DNA from: Elusimicrobia bacterium CG_4_9_14_3_um_filter_62_55
Lineage (GTDB): Bacteria > Elusimicrobiota > Elusimicrobia > UBA1565
NCBI GenBank assembly: GCA_002790095.1
Contig: PFUL01000146.1
Location: forward strand, 1-37,533
Reading direction: 5' to 3'
Length of the DNA stretch: 37,533 nt
The notes under the pieces were generated by a model that saw nothing but the letters and a program-made list of their open reading frames with translations, was not told the DNA's origin and made no database searches. How positions within the stretch are numbered: the first letter of the stretch is position 1; every line of letters starts with the position of its first letter. This document shows, piece by piece, positions 23,253-32,155 of the stretch. Made by a program: the position numbers and the translations under genes.

Positions 23253-24023
23253 TCACTCCCTTTCGGCGACGGCGTAGATCAGTTTATGGCTTAAAACGGG
23301 CCCTGAGGAACTGCTCCACGGAATTAAGGGTTCTACCGGGATGTCGGTGTCGATCTCGGGGCCTAAGCGGCGCAGCGGGCCGTAAAAAAGACGCTTCAAG
23401 AATGCCTTTCCGACCATCGTCTTGGGCATCAGCCCCGAACGCGAGGCTAGGCGCCGCAATCGCGACAGAACGCCCCGCTGCTCAGAGACGGCGGCGGGAA
23501 AGCCGGCGTAAAGCGAGGCCTTAAATCCAAGTTTCGAGAGGGACTGCTCGAGTTCCAAGGCGGATAGGTAGCGGGTGCTGTAAGGCGAGGGAATACAGCC
23601 CTCCCATTCCCGGTTCGAGGAACTGAGCACCAACTTCCCCCCCGGGCGCAGGACGCGGCGGGCCTCGCGGAAGAACGCGTCGGCATCCGCGAAGTAATAC
23701 AGGGCTTCGAAGCACAAAACGGCGTCAAACGAGGCGTCGGCAAACGGGAGGCGGTGGGCGTCGAGGCGCAAGACGGGGATGCGCCCCTGGTAGTGGCGTC
23801 GGGCGGCCTCGACGAGGGCCATGGTGTAGTCGCCGCCGACTACGCGCTCGGCGGTTTCGGCCAGATAGGCCAGACCGCGGCCGGAGCCGCAGGCGGCTTC
23901 GAGCACGGCGCCGGTTCCGGCCGTACGGCGCGCGAGTTCGTAGCGCGTCAGGATGACGCGCAGTTGTTCCAGATGGGCTTGATTGCCTTCCAGTTCCGTG
24001 ACGGTCGAGAAATCGTCGGTCAT
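23253..24023 (-). CDS. Class I SAM-dependent methyltransferase
   Basis: This 256-residue protein has AdoMet motif VLEAACGSGRGLAYL (about 40-54), GGDYTMAL, RLDAHRLPFADASFDAVLCF and RRVLRPGGKLVLSSSN. It is of the Methyltransf_11 type, acting on small molecules or on lipid-linked glycans. The ATG overlaps the stop of the glycosidase-like gene (ATGA, 24020-24023). Substrate unknown. Confidence 0.83.
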   Translation of the reverse strand: MTDDFSTVTELEGNQAHLEQLRVILTRYELARRTAGTGAVLEAACGSGRGLAYLAETAERVVGGDYTMALVEAARRHYQGRIPVLRLDAHRLPFADASFDAVLCFEALYYFADADAFFREARRVLRPGGKLVLSSSNREWEGCIPSPYSTRYLSALELEQSLSKLGFKASLYAGFPAAVSEQRGVLSRLRRLASRSGLMPKTMVGKAFLKRLFYGPLRRLGPEIDTDIPVEPLIPWSSSSGPVLSHKLIYAVAERE

Positions 24024-25141
24024 TTTGCGGGTGTTCGCCGAAGGCTGAAGCGGCTTTCAAAGACCATGACATCGTAGGAACGCAGATGAAAGACGCCGTC
24101 TTTTTCGAGCAGGAGTTCCTTCGTGTCGCGGCGCGTCTCGAAGAGGGGGCGCCAGCGGCGGTCGAGGAGAGCTTCTGGAAAGGGAATGGAAAACATCTTG
24201 CTGCGGTTTAGCACAATCACATAGTCCCGAAAGCGATATCTCCAGGCGGCGGCTTCGAGACCGTCGGCCAACGGGAAGGGGACGGGAATCGGGGTTCCGT
24301 TGTCTAGAATCGGCAGCAGTGATTTCAGTTCCCCGGCGACGCGCGTGACGCGGCTTAGGTGTTCGGGAAAATCGAAGAGGGTGCGAGGCTCGCCATCCGG
24401 GCGGCGCAGGGTTAGATAGTAGATTCCGCGCGCGCCGTGAACGATGGCGGCGTAGGACATGAAGCGGATTTCCTCGTGGTATGGAAAACGGCCGATGCGG
24501 GGTTTGCGCGGATTGCGCTGCGGATAGTCCTTCCAGTTAAAGGATTGTAGAACGGCCCAAATGGGTTTTCCGGCAGGAACACCCTGGCGGGCGATATCCA
24601 ATTGCTGCGCCACCGATTCTAGCGGGAGATGCGGGACGGGATACCAGTCCACCATCAAGATATCAGAAATCTTTCCGTATTTTAATGCAGGAGAGCCCTG
24701 ACCGATGACGAAGGTTGTCCTCTGATTCGGGGACCATTTCTTGTTGGCGGCGTCGAGCGCGGCGAGTTTTTCGGCGGGCCACAATTTGTTCGTTCCGTCC
24801 GGTTCGTCGACGAGATACCAAGCCGCGATCGGCCAGGACTTCGCGGCTGCGGAAAAGGTCGAACTGATAACCCCTTCGGGGTAGACGACCATGTCCATCT
24901 TCTGGCGCTTGGCCTCGCGGGCCAGAATGGAGAGGAAGGCGGGATTCTTATCCCGCGTGAAGAAGGAGTTGAAGCCGAATCCCTTGAGGCGCACCAGTTG
25001 CGCCGGGCTGGAGACTCCGTACATCCCCAGGCGAAAACGAGTTAACGGAGCGGTCGATGTACATCCGAATCCCGAAAATAGAAAAATCAAGATTGCAAAT
25101 CGCCATAGACCGGCAGTGCAGGGAATTCTAGATGCGTTCAT
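24020..25141 (-). CDS. Putative glycosidase-like (TIM barrel) lipoprotein
   Basis: This 373-residue exported protein has a basic start and a hydrophobic helix (about 13-25) ending in SGFGC. C27 is a probable but imperfect lipidation site. The body has the alternating pattern of a TIM barrel: GFNSFFTRD, WYLVDEPDG (possible acid/base Glu), ILMVDWYPV, PIWAVLQSFNW, ARGIYYLTLRR. It may trim or hydrolyse the surface polymer. No glycoside-hydrolase family could be assigned, and it may lack enzymatic activity. It starts inside the last codons of the upstream GT4 gene (14-nt overlap). Confidence 0.6.
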   Translation of the reverse strand: MNASRIPCTAGLWRFAILIFLFSGFGCTSTAPLTRFRLGMYGVSSPAQLVRLKGFGFNSFFTRDKNPAFLSILAREAKRQKMDMVVYPEGVISSTFSAAAKSWPIAAWYLVDEPDGTNKLWPAEKLAALDAANKKWSPNQRTTFVIGQGSPALKYGKISDILMVDWYPVPHLPLESVAQQLDIARQGVPAGKPIWAVLQSFNWKDYPQRNPRKPRIGRFPYHEEIRFMSYAAIVHGARGIYYLTLRRPDGEPRTLFDFPEHLSRVTRVAGELKSLLPILDNGTPIPVPFPLADGLEAAAWRYRFRDYVIVLNRSKMFSIPFPEALLDRRWRPLFETRRDTKELLLEKDGVFHLRSYDVMVFESRFSLRRTPAK

Positions 25142-26330
25142 GCAATAAATCCTCGACAGGAAGACCTAGTAGTCGCAGGGCCTCCGGAATAATTTTTGCT
25201 TCATCGAATTCCTGCGCTGCTTTCAGGAGAGAAAAGCGTCCGAATTCGCCGCGGTCGGTTTCCTTTGAAAATACGAGCTTGATCGCTTCAGCGAGCGCCT
25301 TCGAATCCTTAATGGGCACAAGGAAGCCGTTCCTTCCTTGTTCGACGGTGGCGCGGCAATGCTCGCTGGTCGTGGCGATCAGCGGCTTGCCCATCGCCAT
25401 CGGTTCCAGCAAAGCGCGCGGGTATCCCCCCTCCCGATAATATGTGGGCAGCACGGCTAAATCCGAAACCGCGTACAAGGCCTTTACATCACGCTGAAAT
25501 CCCAACCAAATAAAATTCGCGTTAGCTTCAATTTCGCGGACATAGGATTCAGGCACCGCATCCTTGTTCCCGGGCTCAAGCGGCGCGACGAGAACGAACT
25601 TCAGGTTCGGATTGGAGTCTTTTAGCAGCGTCGCCGCTTCGGCGAATTCACGAACTCCTTTTTGCCATATCATCCGCGCGACCATGATGACAATAGATTC
25701 CCCCGGAATCACCCCGCAAAGTTCGCGCGATTTCTCTCGCCGTTTCTCGTCGACTAGTTCTATCGCGTACTCAGCCGTGTCAAGGTAATTGCGAGTGAGT
25801 ACGGCCTTATGTTTAGGGATCAGATTTCGGTCGATAAAAAAACGATGATCTTCGATATTCGTAAACCAAACCTTTCGGCTGCATCCGCAAGCGACGCGAT
25901 AGAGTTCGATGAAAATTCTCCGGAGCAGTCTCCCGACTGGATTCTTGGGCGATTCAAATCCGGAACCGAGCCCGACGACATGGCAATAGTTTTCCGCAAC
26001 ACCCGCGAATTTAGCGGCAAGGCTGCCGAAAATATTAGGTTTGGTGGAAAAATTGAACACGACATCGATCTGGTTTCGCCGCATGACGCGGTAAAGGCAA
26101 TTCAAATACTTCAAATCCGCGGCGAAACTGAACCAGCGATACATCGGGATGGAAACGCAATCGACCCCCAAGGCAGCGATGCTTTGCGCGTATTCTCCGG
26201 GGTCGCAATACACGAATACTTTGGCGTTGGGGATTGTCCGCAGGGATTTGATGATTCCTTTCGCGAACAGCATGACGGACAGCCCGTCGGGCATGACGAA
26301 TGCGATATTGAGCGAAGTCTTCGGATTCAC
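25128..26330 (-). CDS. GT4-family glycosyltransferase
   Basis: This 400-residue GT-B enzyme has an N-terminal acceptor domain (MPDGLSVMLFAKGIIKSL, VVFNFSTKPNIFG) and a C-terminal donor domain with VARMIWQKGVREFAEAA, WLGFQRDVKALYAVSDL and EGGYPRALLEPMAMGKPLIA. It transfers a sugar from a nucleotide donor onto the lipid-linked repeat unit. The start overlaps the upstream methyltransferase stop (ATGA, 26327-26330). Confidence 0.9.
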   Translation of the reverse strand: MNPKTSLNIAFVMPDGLSVMLFAKGIIKSLRTIPNAKVFVYCDPGEYAQSIAALGVDCVSIPMYRWFSFAADLKYLNCLYRVMRRNQIDVVFNFSTKPNIFGSLAAKFAGVAENYCHVVGLGSGFESPKNPVGRLLRRIFIELYRVACGCSRKVWFTNIEDHRFFIDRNLIPKHKAVLTRNYLDTAEYAIELVDEKRREKSRELCGVIPGESIVIMVARMIWQKGVREFAEAATLLKDSNPNLKFVLVAPLEPGNKDAVPESYVREIEANANFIWLGFQRDVKALYAVSDLAVLPTYYREGGYPRALLEPMAMGKPLIATTSEHCRATVEQGRNGFLVPIKDSKALAEAIKLVFSKETDRGEFGRFSLLKAAQEFDEAKIIPEALRLLGLPVEDLLHERI

Positions 26331-26986
26331 TTCTCTAAGGCGAAGACGGCGTGGGCTGAAAATGGCGGTGCGACCATAAAAGCGCGAACGACGCGCAGTC
26401 CTTGTGCGGCGAACTCGGCTCTAAGTGAATCCATGTCCATCGGACAGGGCGCGGGAATATGGCTAGGACGCAATTTCTTGAGGAGAGAATGCTTAAAGCG
26501 TTGGAATTTGGTATCGACGCTGCAACTGGCTATGACGAGTTTTGTGGACAGGGCCGCGATCTCTCGTATGGTTTCGCGTTTAATTTCCAAAGGGACTCGG
26601 TGCAAAAAGCCCAAGGTAACAACGCACGCAAATGATTGCCTAGGAAAAGGCGTTTTCGTGATGTCCCCCTGGGTGCAGGTTTCCAGACGGTCTTGCGGGT
26701 ATTCGGAGCGGGCCAACACCATCATCTCGGGAGATATGTCGCATGCCGTGATGCGAAACGGAAATCTATGCAAAATCGGTCCTAAAATGCCTGTTCCGCA
26801 TGGGATGTCAAGCAATCTGTCCGCCTCCGTCCAATCATACCGGGAAAGCTCGCGCGCGATAGCCCTCTGTTCCAGCCAGGTGACGAATCTTCCCCAAGAC
26901 CAGTCCGATGAATTGTAGCGCTTATATTCGCCGGCCCTCTGGGCGCTGCGATAGGCGCGGAGCGTATCTTTCTCGTAATCTGTCAT
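26327..26986 (-). CDS. Class I SAM-dependent methyltransferase
   Basis: This 219-residue protein has AdoMet motif RLLDIPCGTGILGPIL (about 57-72), ITACDISPEMMVLAR and FACVVTLGFLHRVP. The final strand is VAPPFSAHAVFALEK. It sits between a kinase-like gene and a GT4 gene, so a glycan or lipid-sugar substrate is likely. The start at 26986 lies 13 nt after the kinase-like stop with no evident ribosome site. Confidence 0.8.
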   Translation of the reverse strand: MTDYEKDTLRAYRSAQRAGEYKRYNSSDWSWGRFVTWLEQRAIARELSRYDWTEADRLLDIPCGTGILGPILHRFPFRITACDISPEMMVLARSEYPQDRLETCTQGDITKTPFPRQSFACVVTLGFLHRVPLEIKRETIREIAALSTKLVIASCSVDTKFQRFKHSLLKKLRPSHIPAPCPMDMDSLRAEFAAQGLRVVRAFMVAPPFSAHAVFALEK

Positions 26987-26999
26987 CGTTTAAAAACCA

Positions 27000-28064
27000 T
27001 CAAAATTTTCGCATTTGTTGGAGAATTTGTCTTTCGTAAAATTGATTGACATAGACGCGCGCCGCTATAGATTTGACCAAAGGAGACCAAGCCTTTTGGG
27101 ATAGGGAATCAAGCGCGGTATGCCAATGCTTGAGTTGTTCTTTCAGAACATAGAGATCAAGCAGCTTGGAATCCATGTCGGGGAAATGGCTGCTATACCC
27201 CCGAACGAAGCTGTTTTCCGCGTTGTCTCCCGGCGTCCCGAGGAGCAAGAGCAAAGGGCTCCCCCAATAAAGAATCCGATAGGTCATAATAAATCGCGCC
27301 AAATCGGCTTCCCTAAAGGACCTCTTCATTTTCCCGGGATCCAAAAGGAACAGGTTATCCCCCCGGATTAGAACATTGCGGATATCAAGTCCCTTAAACG
27401 TCTCTGTTTCCGCAGTTTGAAAACTCAATTTTTCCAATTTCGTTAGAGCGGCCGGCACTTTCATAAGGCAGGGATTTCTGGTTTGACGGGATAGTTCCCG
27501 ACAATAAAAATAAATTTTTGGAAAAATTATAGGACTGGAAACCGTCGCGGTTTTGTAGCGCTGCAAATGGAATCGCCCCAAGGCGCTTCCCAGTCGGCCC
27601 ATGTATCCCGCTAAACGATTCCCTTGAATGCAATTGCCGAGCCGGCTGCGAAAGTCCAGCGATCGAAAGATTGAAAAAGCGTCTACCGCGTCAACGCGTT
27701 CCGTTATGATCGCGTTTAATTCCTCGAGGAAGTCTACGACCTTAATCCACTCCACATTATCGGATTTCCCGTCCCAGTGATCGGCTAACAAGCGCAGGCT
27801 CTTTACCTCCTCATGGGCGAGAGCCTTGTCTTGATCGCTGAGCGGGAGTATCGTCGCCTCGCGGCGGCGGAGGTCGGTTTTGGGTATTTTGACGAAAAGC
27901 TTCCGGTGGTCGCTTTTGTCGATGGAATCGAGCTGGAAACAAAACGAGAAAAAATTTCTCTGAATCGGCCCTAGCTTGAGCCGCTCGATAGCATCGGTCG
28001 TTCCGAAGAGTCGCGTAGCCGCTTGATCCCCGATTTGCCGTTGGATCATGTTGTCGCCGGTCAC
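27000..28064 (-). CDS. Protein-kinase-fold (aminoglycoside/LPS kinase-like) protein
   Basis: This 354-residue protein carries a degenerate kinase-fold core. LFVKIPKTDLRRRE could hold the ATP-binding Lys, ITERVDAVDAF the hinge, GLDIRNVLIR the catalytic loop (HGD replaced by GLD, with Asp and Asn kept), and LFLLDPGKMKRS the metal-binding DFG-like site. Kinases of this type in glycan loci phosphorylate sugars such as Kdo or heptose. The GTG at 28064 is favoured because it overlaps the asparagine-synthetase stop (GTGA) and has GGAG 8 nt upstream. ATG 28049 and ATG 28082 are alternatives. Family assignment is tentative. Confidence 0.55.
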   Translation of the reverse strand: MTGDNMIQRQIGDQAATRLFGTTDAIERLKLGPIQRNFFSFCFQLDSIDKSDHRKLFVKIPKTDLRRREATILPLSDQDKALAHEEVKSLRLLADHWDGKSDNVEWIKVVDFLEELNAIITERVDAVDAFSIFRSLDFRSRLGNCIQGNRLAGYMGRLGSALGRFHLQRYKTATVSSPIIFPKIYFYCRELSRQTRNPCLMKVPAALTKLEKLSFQTAETETFKGLDIRNVLIRGDNLFLLDPGKMKRSFREADLARFIMTYRILYWGSPLLLLLGTPGDNAENSFVRGYSSHFPDMDSKLLDLYVLKEQLKHWHTALDSLSQKAWSPLVKSIAARVYVNQFYERQILQQMRKF

Positions 28065-29986
28065 AGCCAGCGCTCCGCCCACAATTGGAACAGCAGCATC
28101 AGCATGACTTTCTCCGCTCTGCCTCCGCGGTAACGGTAGAAGGCGTCAAGTTCAGCGGTTACGGCCTGCTCGTTGAGAATGCCCACGCGGCGAACGCTTT
28201 GAACCGAAAGATGCTGGTACGCGAGTTCTTTCCAGGGGCCGCGAAGCCAGTCATAAAGCGGGATGGAAAATCCCCGTTTCGGGGCTTGAAGCACGGATTG
28301 TGATATCCAGGGTGCAAGAATTCTCTTCATGAGGCGCTTATGTTCGCCGTCTTTGTAAATGTATTCGAGTGGAAGCGAAAAAGCGAATTCGACGAGACGA
28401 TGGTCCAGCAAGGGATCGCGGCATTCTAAAGAAACGGCCATAGACGCTCGGTCGACCTTGGTCATGATATCATCAGCGAGAAAGGCCTGAAAGTCGGTGC
28501 GCATCATGTGGTCGAAGAAGGCATTTCGTCCATTCGCGCGAGGAGTCCGTTTGAAGACCGTACCGGTCAACACGTCCGGATCCACCGCGTTTAACAGCGT
28601 GCCGACGGAATTTGTTTCCCACCCCTTTTCATTCATCACCTGGGTTAGTTCCGCCGCATCCCGAACCGACATTATCCTCAAGGATTTTTCCAGGCGAGAA
28701 CTCCATTGCGGGTTCCAACTGGGGCTATTCTGCAACGAGAGGCCGGCTGAAATCAGCGCCCTATAGGGCAAGGCATTGATCGTCGAGGCAGCGGCTTTCC
28801 TCAATGGGAACGGGAATCGATTCAGCCAATTTCTCAGCTTATCGTAATTGGGATAACTATCATAACCGCAGAAAAGTTCGTCCCCCCCATCGGCGGATAG
28901 GGCTACCTTAACGCTATCGCGAGCTAGTTTGCAAAGAATTGAGGTTGGAATCCCGGAGGTGTCCCCGAAGGGTTCGTCCCAAATATCGACGAAGTTCGGC
29001 AGGGCCGATTGCGCTTTGTCGGCGTCTATACCATTGATTGTATGCCGGAGATCCAGGTCCTTCGCGACTTGGGCTGCCTTTTCCGACTCATCGAAAGCCG
29101 GATTATCAAAACCGATAGTAATGTGTTCCAGGTCGGCATTTAGGCGTTTCTTTAGAAAGGTGGCAAGGAAGGTCGAATCGATTCCGCCTGAAAGGAAAAC
29201 CCCGACCGGGACATCGGAAACGAGACGATAGGAGAAAGCGCTGTCGCACAACTCGGTCAATCGGTCCACGGCATCGTTCTCGGTGCCGCGAAAAGAGCCC
29301 CTTTCGATGTTGTCGATGCTCCAATAGCGCGTGAGCGTTGAATCGCCTTTCGCGTCGAACGACATGAAGTGTCCCGCCGGCAGTTTGTATGTGTCGCGGT
29401 AGACGGTTTTTTCGCCGACCGCGTATCCAAAACAAAAGAACTGCCCCAACCCGTCCGTGCAGAGTTCCCGACTGAATTCAGGATGGGCGTGCAGCGCTTT
29501 AATCTCCGACCCGAACAATAGCCGTTTCGGAGATTTATGATAGTAGAGGGGTTTTACGCCCACACGGTCCCTTGCCAATGTGAGGGACCGCGTTCGAGCA
29601 TCCCAAATGGCGAAGGCGAACATCCCTAGAAATTTCCCTAGAGCCTTCTCTATTCCCCAGCAGTGGATAGCATTGAGGACTACTTCGGTATCGGTACCGC
29701 TAAGGAATCGGTATCCTAGAATTTCCAGCTCTGGACGGATTTCCTTGAAGTTATAGACTTCTCCGTTAAAAACGATCGTTAGAGAGCGGTCTTCCGTCCA
29801 CATAGGCTGGCGCCCGGCCGGGGAAAGATCTTGAATAGACAGGCGTCGATGACCGAGTCCGATCGGTCCCTCGCAGTAAAGACCTTCGTCATCAGGACCG
29901 CGGTGAACCAACGCATCGGCCATGGCCCGAACGGCACGCGGGTCGGCCGCGCCATGAAATCCTAATTCTCCCGCTATTCCGCACAT
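28061..29986 (-). CDS. asnB: Glutamine-hydrolysing asparagine synthetase (AsnB type)
   Basis: This 641-residue enzyme begins MCGIAGELG, with Cys2 as the glutaminase nucleophile, so the ATG at 29986 is required; a longer frame to 30019 would bury it. The glutaminase domain shows VHRGPDDEG, GHRRLSI, FNGEVYNF and SGTDTEVVLN. The synthetase domain has the ATP loop LSGGIDST (about 265-272) and SADGGDELFCGYDSY. In surface-glycan loci, AsnB relatives amidate carboxyl groups such as uronic acids or nonulosonic acids, which fits here better than free Asn synthesis. The start overlaps the GT4 stop (TGATG). Confidence 0.9.
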   Translation of the reverse strand: MCGIAGELGFHGAADPRAVRAMADALVHRGPDDEGLYCEGPIGLGHRRLSIQDLSPAGRQPMWTEDRSLTIVFNGEVYNFKEIRPELEILGYRFLSGTDTEVVLNAIHCWGIEKALGKFLGMFAFAIWDARTRSLTLARDRVGVKPLYYHKSPKRLLFGSEIKALHAHPEFSRELCTDGLGQFFCFGYAVGEKTVYRDTYKLPAGHFMSFDAKGDSTLTRYWSIDNIERGSFRGTENDAVDRLTELCDSAFSYRLVSDVPVGVFLSGGIDSTFLATFLKKRLNADLEHITIGFDNPAFDESEKAAQVAKDLDLRHTINGIDADKAQSALPNFVDIWDEPFGDTSGIPTSILCKLARDSVKVALSADGGDELFCGYDSYPNYDKLRNWLNRFPFPLRKAAASTINALPYRALISAGLSLQNSPSWNPQWSSRLEKSLRIMSVRDAAELTQVMNEKGWETNSVGTLLNAVDPDVLTGTVFKRTPRANGRNAFFDHMMRTDFQAFLADDIMTKVDRASMAVSLECRDPLLDHRLVEFAFSLPLEYIYKDGEHKRLMKRILAPWISQSVLQAPKRGFSIPLYDWLRGPWKELAYQHLSVQSVRRVGILNEQAVTAELDAFYRYRGGRAEKVMLMLLFQLWAERWL

Positions 29987-31203
29987 CAGCGCCCGTCTTT
30001 GCCGACCATTGAACGCCAAATTGAAGACAACCGTTCAACTTTATCGTCGATAAGGTAATCACGGTAAACGGTCCGCTTTGCTTCAGTTCCCAATTTCTTT
30101 CTAAGCGAAGGGTTTTTCGCGAGTTCTCGCCATCGATTTTCAATCGCCTTCGCATCGCCGGTGGCGACTAAATATCCGTTTTGTCCGTCTTTAATAGCTT
30201 CTCGCAGCCCGCCGACGGCGGAAGCGATGACCGGTTTTCCAAGCGCCATGGCTTCAAGAACAGCCCGGCCGAATCCTTCTGAAAGCGATGGATGGATGAC
30301 TATGTCCATCTGGGTCGTAATTGCAAGGGCGTCTTTGCGCCAGCCGGTAAAGTGGACATGTTTCTCAAGTCGATGCCGGGCGATTTGAGTTTCCAGTTCG
30401 TCTCGGTATGGACGGTATTCGTCGATGACATGGTCGCCGAGCAGGTATAAATGCAGATTTGGGAATTCCAGTACGAGCTTGGCGAGGGCCTCGATTGCCA
30501 GGTGCTGCCCCTTTGGTTTGTAAAGCTGCGCTATCACCACGGCGTTGAGCGCGTCGTCTCTAATGGACAATCCGCGTCGAATCTCGGTATGGTCGGCGTT
30601 TTCTACGGCTTCGAGCTGACTGGTATCCATACCGATTCGGAGGATATCGATTTTCCGGGCATACCAACGGGTCAGGATTGGGTATTGATCGTCGCGATTG
30701 GATTCGCAAAAGAAAAGAAGTTTGGAGGCGAGGAAGTAGCAAAGGCGATCGATGATCGGATTGGCCAATTCACCTTTAATGTAGAGCAGTGATGGAGTTC
30801 GGGTCAGTAAAGCGCCCAATCCGACGCATAATTGGGCGCGGACGCAGTTCGAATAGATGACATCGATAGAATATTTTCGGAGTAGGCGCGCAATTTGCAG
30901 GTTATAGCGGACGAGATCGAAGACAGATTTAATTTTACAGAAGATATTGGTGCGCAGCGCCGCACCGCCGTAGCTTCCAAGCACGCCCGAGGGCTTTAAG
31001 ACGACGCATTCGACTCCCATGGCTCGAAACTGTGTTAAGGCGGCCCCATCCGCGGGGGCGATAATCAGGGGTTTGAAGCGTTTTGGATCGAGACGCTCTA
31101 AGATGAGATGCTGGGTTAGAAAATTGCCCCCTAACCCCATCGGATAGGGTTCAAAAAATGCGACACGCACCAAGGATGTATTTGCCGAATGGTAGGAGCT
31201 CAT
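29986..31203 (-). CDS. GT4-family glycosyltransferase
   Basis: This 405-residue GT-B enzyme has EPYPMGLGGNFLTQHLIL at the N-terminus and a C-terminal donor domain with VVIAQLYKPKGQHLAIEAL, HVHFTGWRKDAL and the E-x7-E region HPSLSEGFGRAVLEAMALGK. The donor and acceptor sugars cannot be deduced. The ATG at 31203 lies 31 nt after the methyltransferase stop, with no strong ribosome site. Confidence 0.9.
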   Translation of the reverse strand: MSSYHSANTSLVRVAFFEPYPMGLGGNFLTQHLILERLDPKRFKPLIIAPADGAALTQFRAMGVECVVLKPSGVLGSYGGAALRTNIFCKIKSVFDLVRYNLQIARLLRKYSIDVIYSNCVRAQLCVGLGALLTRTPSLLYIKGELANPIIDRLCYFLASKLLFFCESNRDDQYPILTRWYARKIDILRIGMDTSQLEAVENADHTEIRRGLSIRDDALNAVVIAQLYKPKGQHLAIEALAKLVLEFPNLHLYLLGDHVIDEYRPYRDELETQIARHRLEKHVHFTGWRKDALAITTQMDIVIHPSLSEGFGRAVLEAMALGKPVIASAVGGLREAIKDGQNGYLVATGDAKAIENRWRELAKNPSLRKKLGTEAKRTVYRDYLIDDKVERLSSIWRSMVGKDGR

Positions 31204-31234
31204 GGAAGCGCGGCGCGAGGAGGATCAGTTAAGG

Positions 31235-32080
31235 CTAATGCTTCTTCGGATCGGACAGAATGAAAACCGTCTGCCATGCTTGCCACTTAACCCATGGAAG
31301 GGATAGCAGCAGGGCATCAACGGACTCTAAAGTCCGCAAGAGTGGTCGAAAAACAAACGGGATACGTCGAAAAGGGACTGCTGCAAGAGTTGCCAGATGG
31401 AAGAATCGCATTTCAATTTTGCCGAAGTACTTATCGAAAATCTTGAATTGTTTTTTCCGGAGTATGTGGTCAACTTCCCATTCTGTCCGAATCGTCGGCG
31501 TCAGTTTGCGGTAAAGATGAATGATGGGATTATGGCCGAGAGCCTCGGTGCAGATCATCTTTCCGCTTGGCTTTAAGACTCGGGCGATTTCGGCCATAGC
31601 CTTATCCAGGTCGATGTGGTGGAGGACGCCGTATTCCATCGCGAGGTCGAAAGTATCATTTGCGAACTGCAAAGATTCACCGTCGGCGAGGGCAAAGGTT
31701 GTTTGCTCATCGACGCCGGAGGCTAGCGCCTGCTTCCGCGAATTTGAAACGGCTGTCTCCGAGATATCAATTCCTGTGGGAAAGCCGCCGGCTTTTGCGA
31801 CAAAGATGGACTCTTCGCCGTTTCCGCACCCGAAATCCAATACCTTCTTGTTTTTTACATTGGTTGTCAGCCAGTTCCGGTAAAAGTCGAGACTCTTACG
31901 CTCAATCGCATAATATTTGAAATTTGACCACAATGGGTTGTCTTGAGTTGCAGTCTCCGCTTCAGGCGACCAGCGCTGCTCTACGCGGTCGTCCCGAACA
32001 CGGTCGTGAAACGCAGCTTCCTCTTCCTTGCGGTCTTTCATCAATTTCTCCATGGCGCCACTCTTTAATACCCGATGCAT
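31235..32080 (-). CDS. Class I SAM-dependent methyltransferase
   Basis: This protein of about 281 residues has AdoMet motif KVLDFGCGNGEESIF, PTGIDISETAVSNSR, ALADGESLQFANDTFDLAME and GVLHHIDLDKAMAEIARVLK. These are the four standard motifs of the Methyltransf_11 class. The C-terminus has hydrophobic stretches (FVFRPLLRTLESVDALLLSL) that may touch the membrane. The start is uncertain: ATG 32080 is used here, TTG 32107 gives a longer frame, and ATG 32053 has AAAGAG 7 nt upstream. Confidence 0.82.
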   Translation of the reverse strand: MHRVLKSGAMEKLMKDRKEEEAAFHDRVRDDRVEQRWSPEAETATQDNPLWSNFKYYAIERKSLDFYRNWLTTNVKNKKVLDFGCGNGEESIFVAKAGGFPTGIDISETAVSNSRKQALASGVDEQTTFALADGESLQFANDTFDLAMEYGVLHHIDLDKAMAEIARVLKPSGKMICTEALGHNPIIHLYRKLTPTIRTEWEVDHILRKKQFKIFDKYFGKIEMRFFHLATLAAVPFRRIPFVFRPLLRTLESVDALLLSLPWVKWQAWQTVFILSDPKKH

Positions 32081-32155
32081 ATCATACAAATTCTCCGAGA
32101 CGGGCAATTTTCCGCCCGAAACGCAGACGCGAGGATTTAGCCTGGTTGGATGGAA

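Noticed and set aside
25809-26918. 369-codon open frame on the plus strand
   Set aside because: It is opposite a GT4 gene and a methyltransferase with complete motifs. No supporting domain was seen.
32094-32111. CGGGC/GCCCG stem upstream of the methyltransferase at 31235
   Set aside because: The stem has only 5 bp and overlaps a possible start codon. It is too short to call a terminator or riboswitch.
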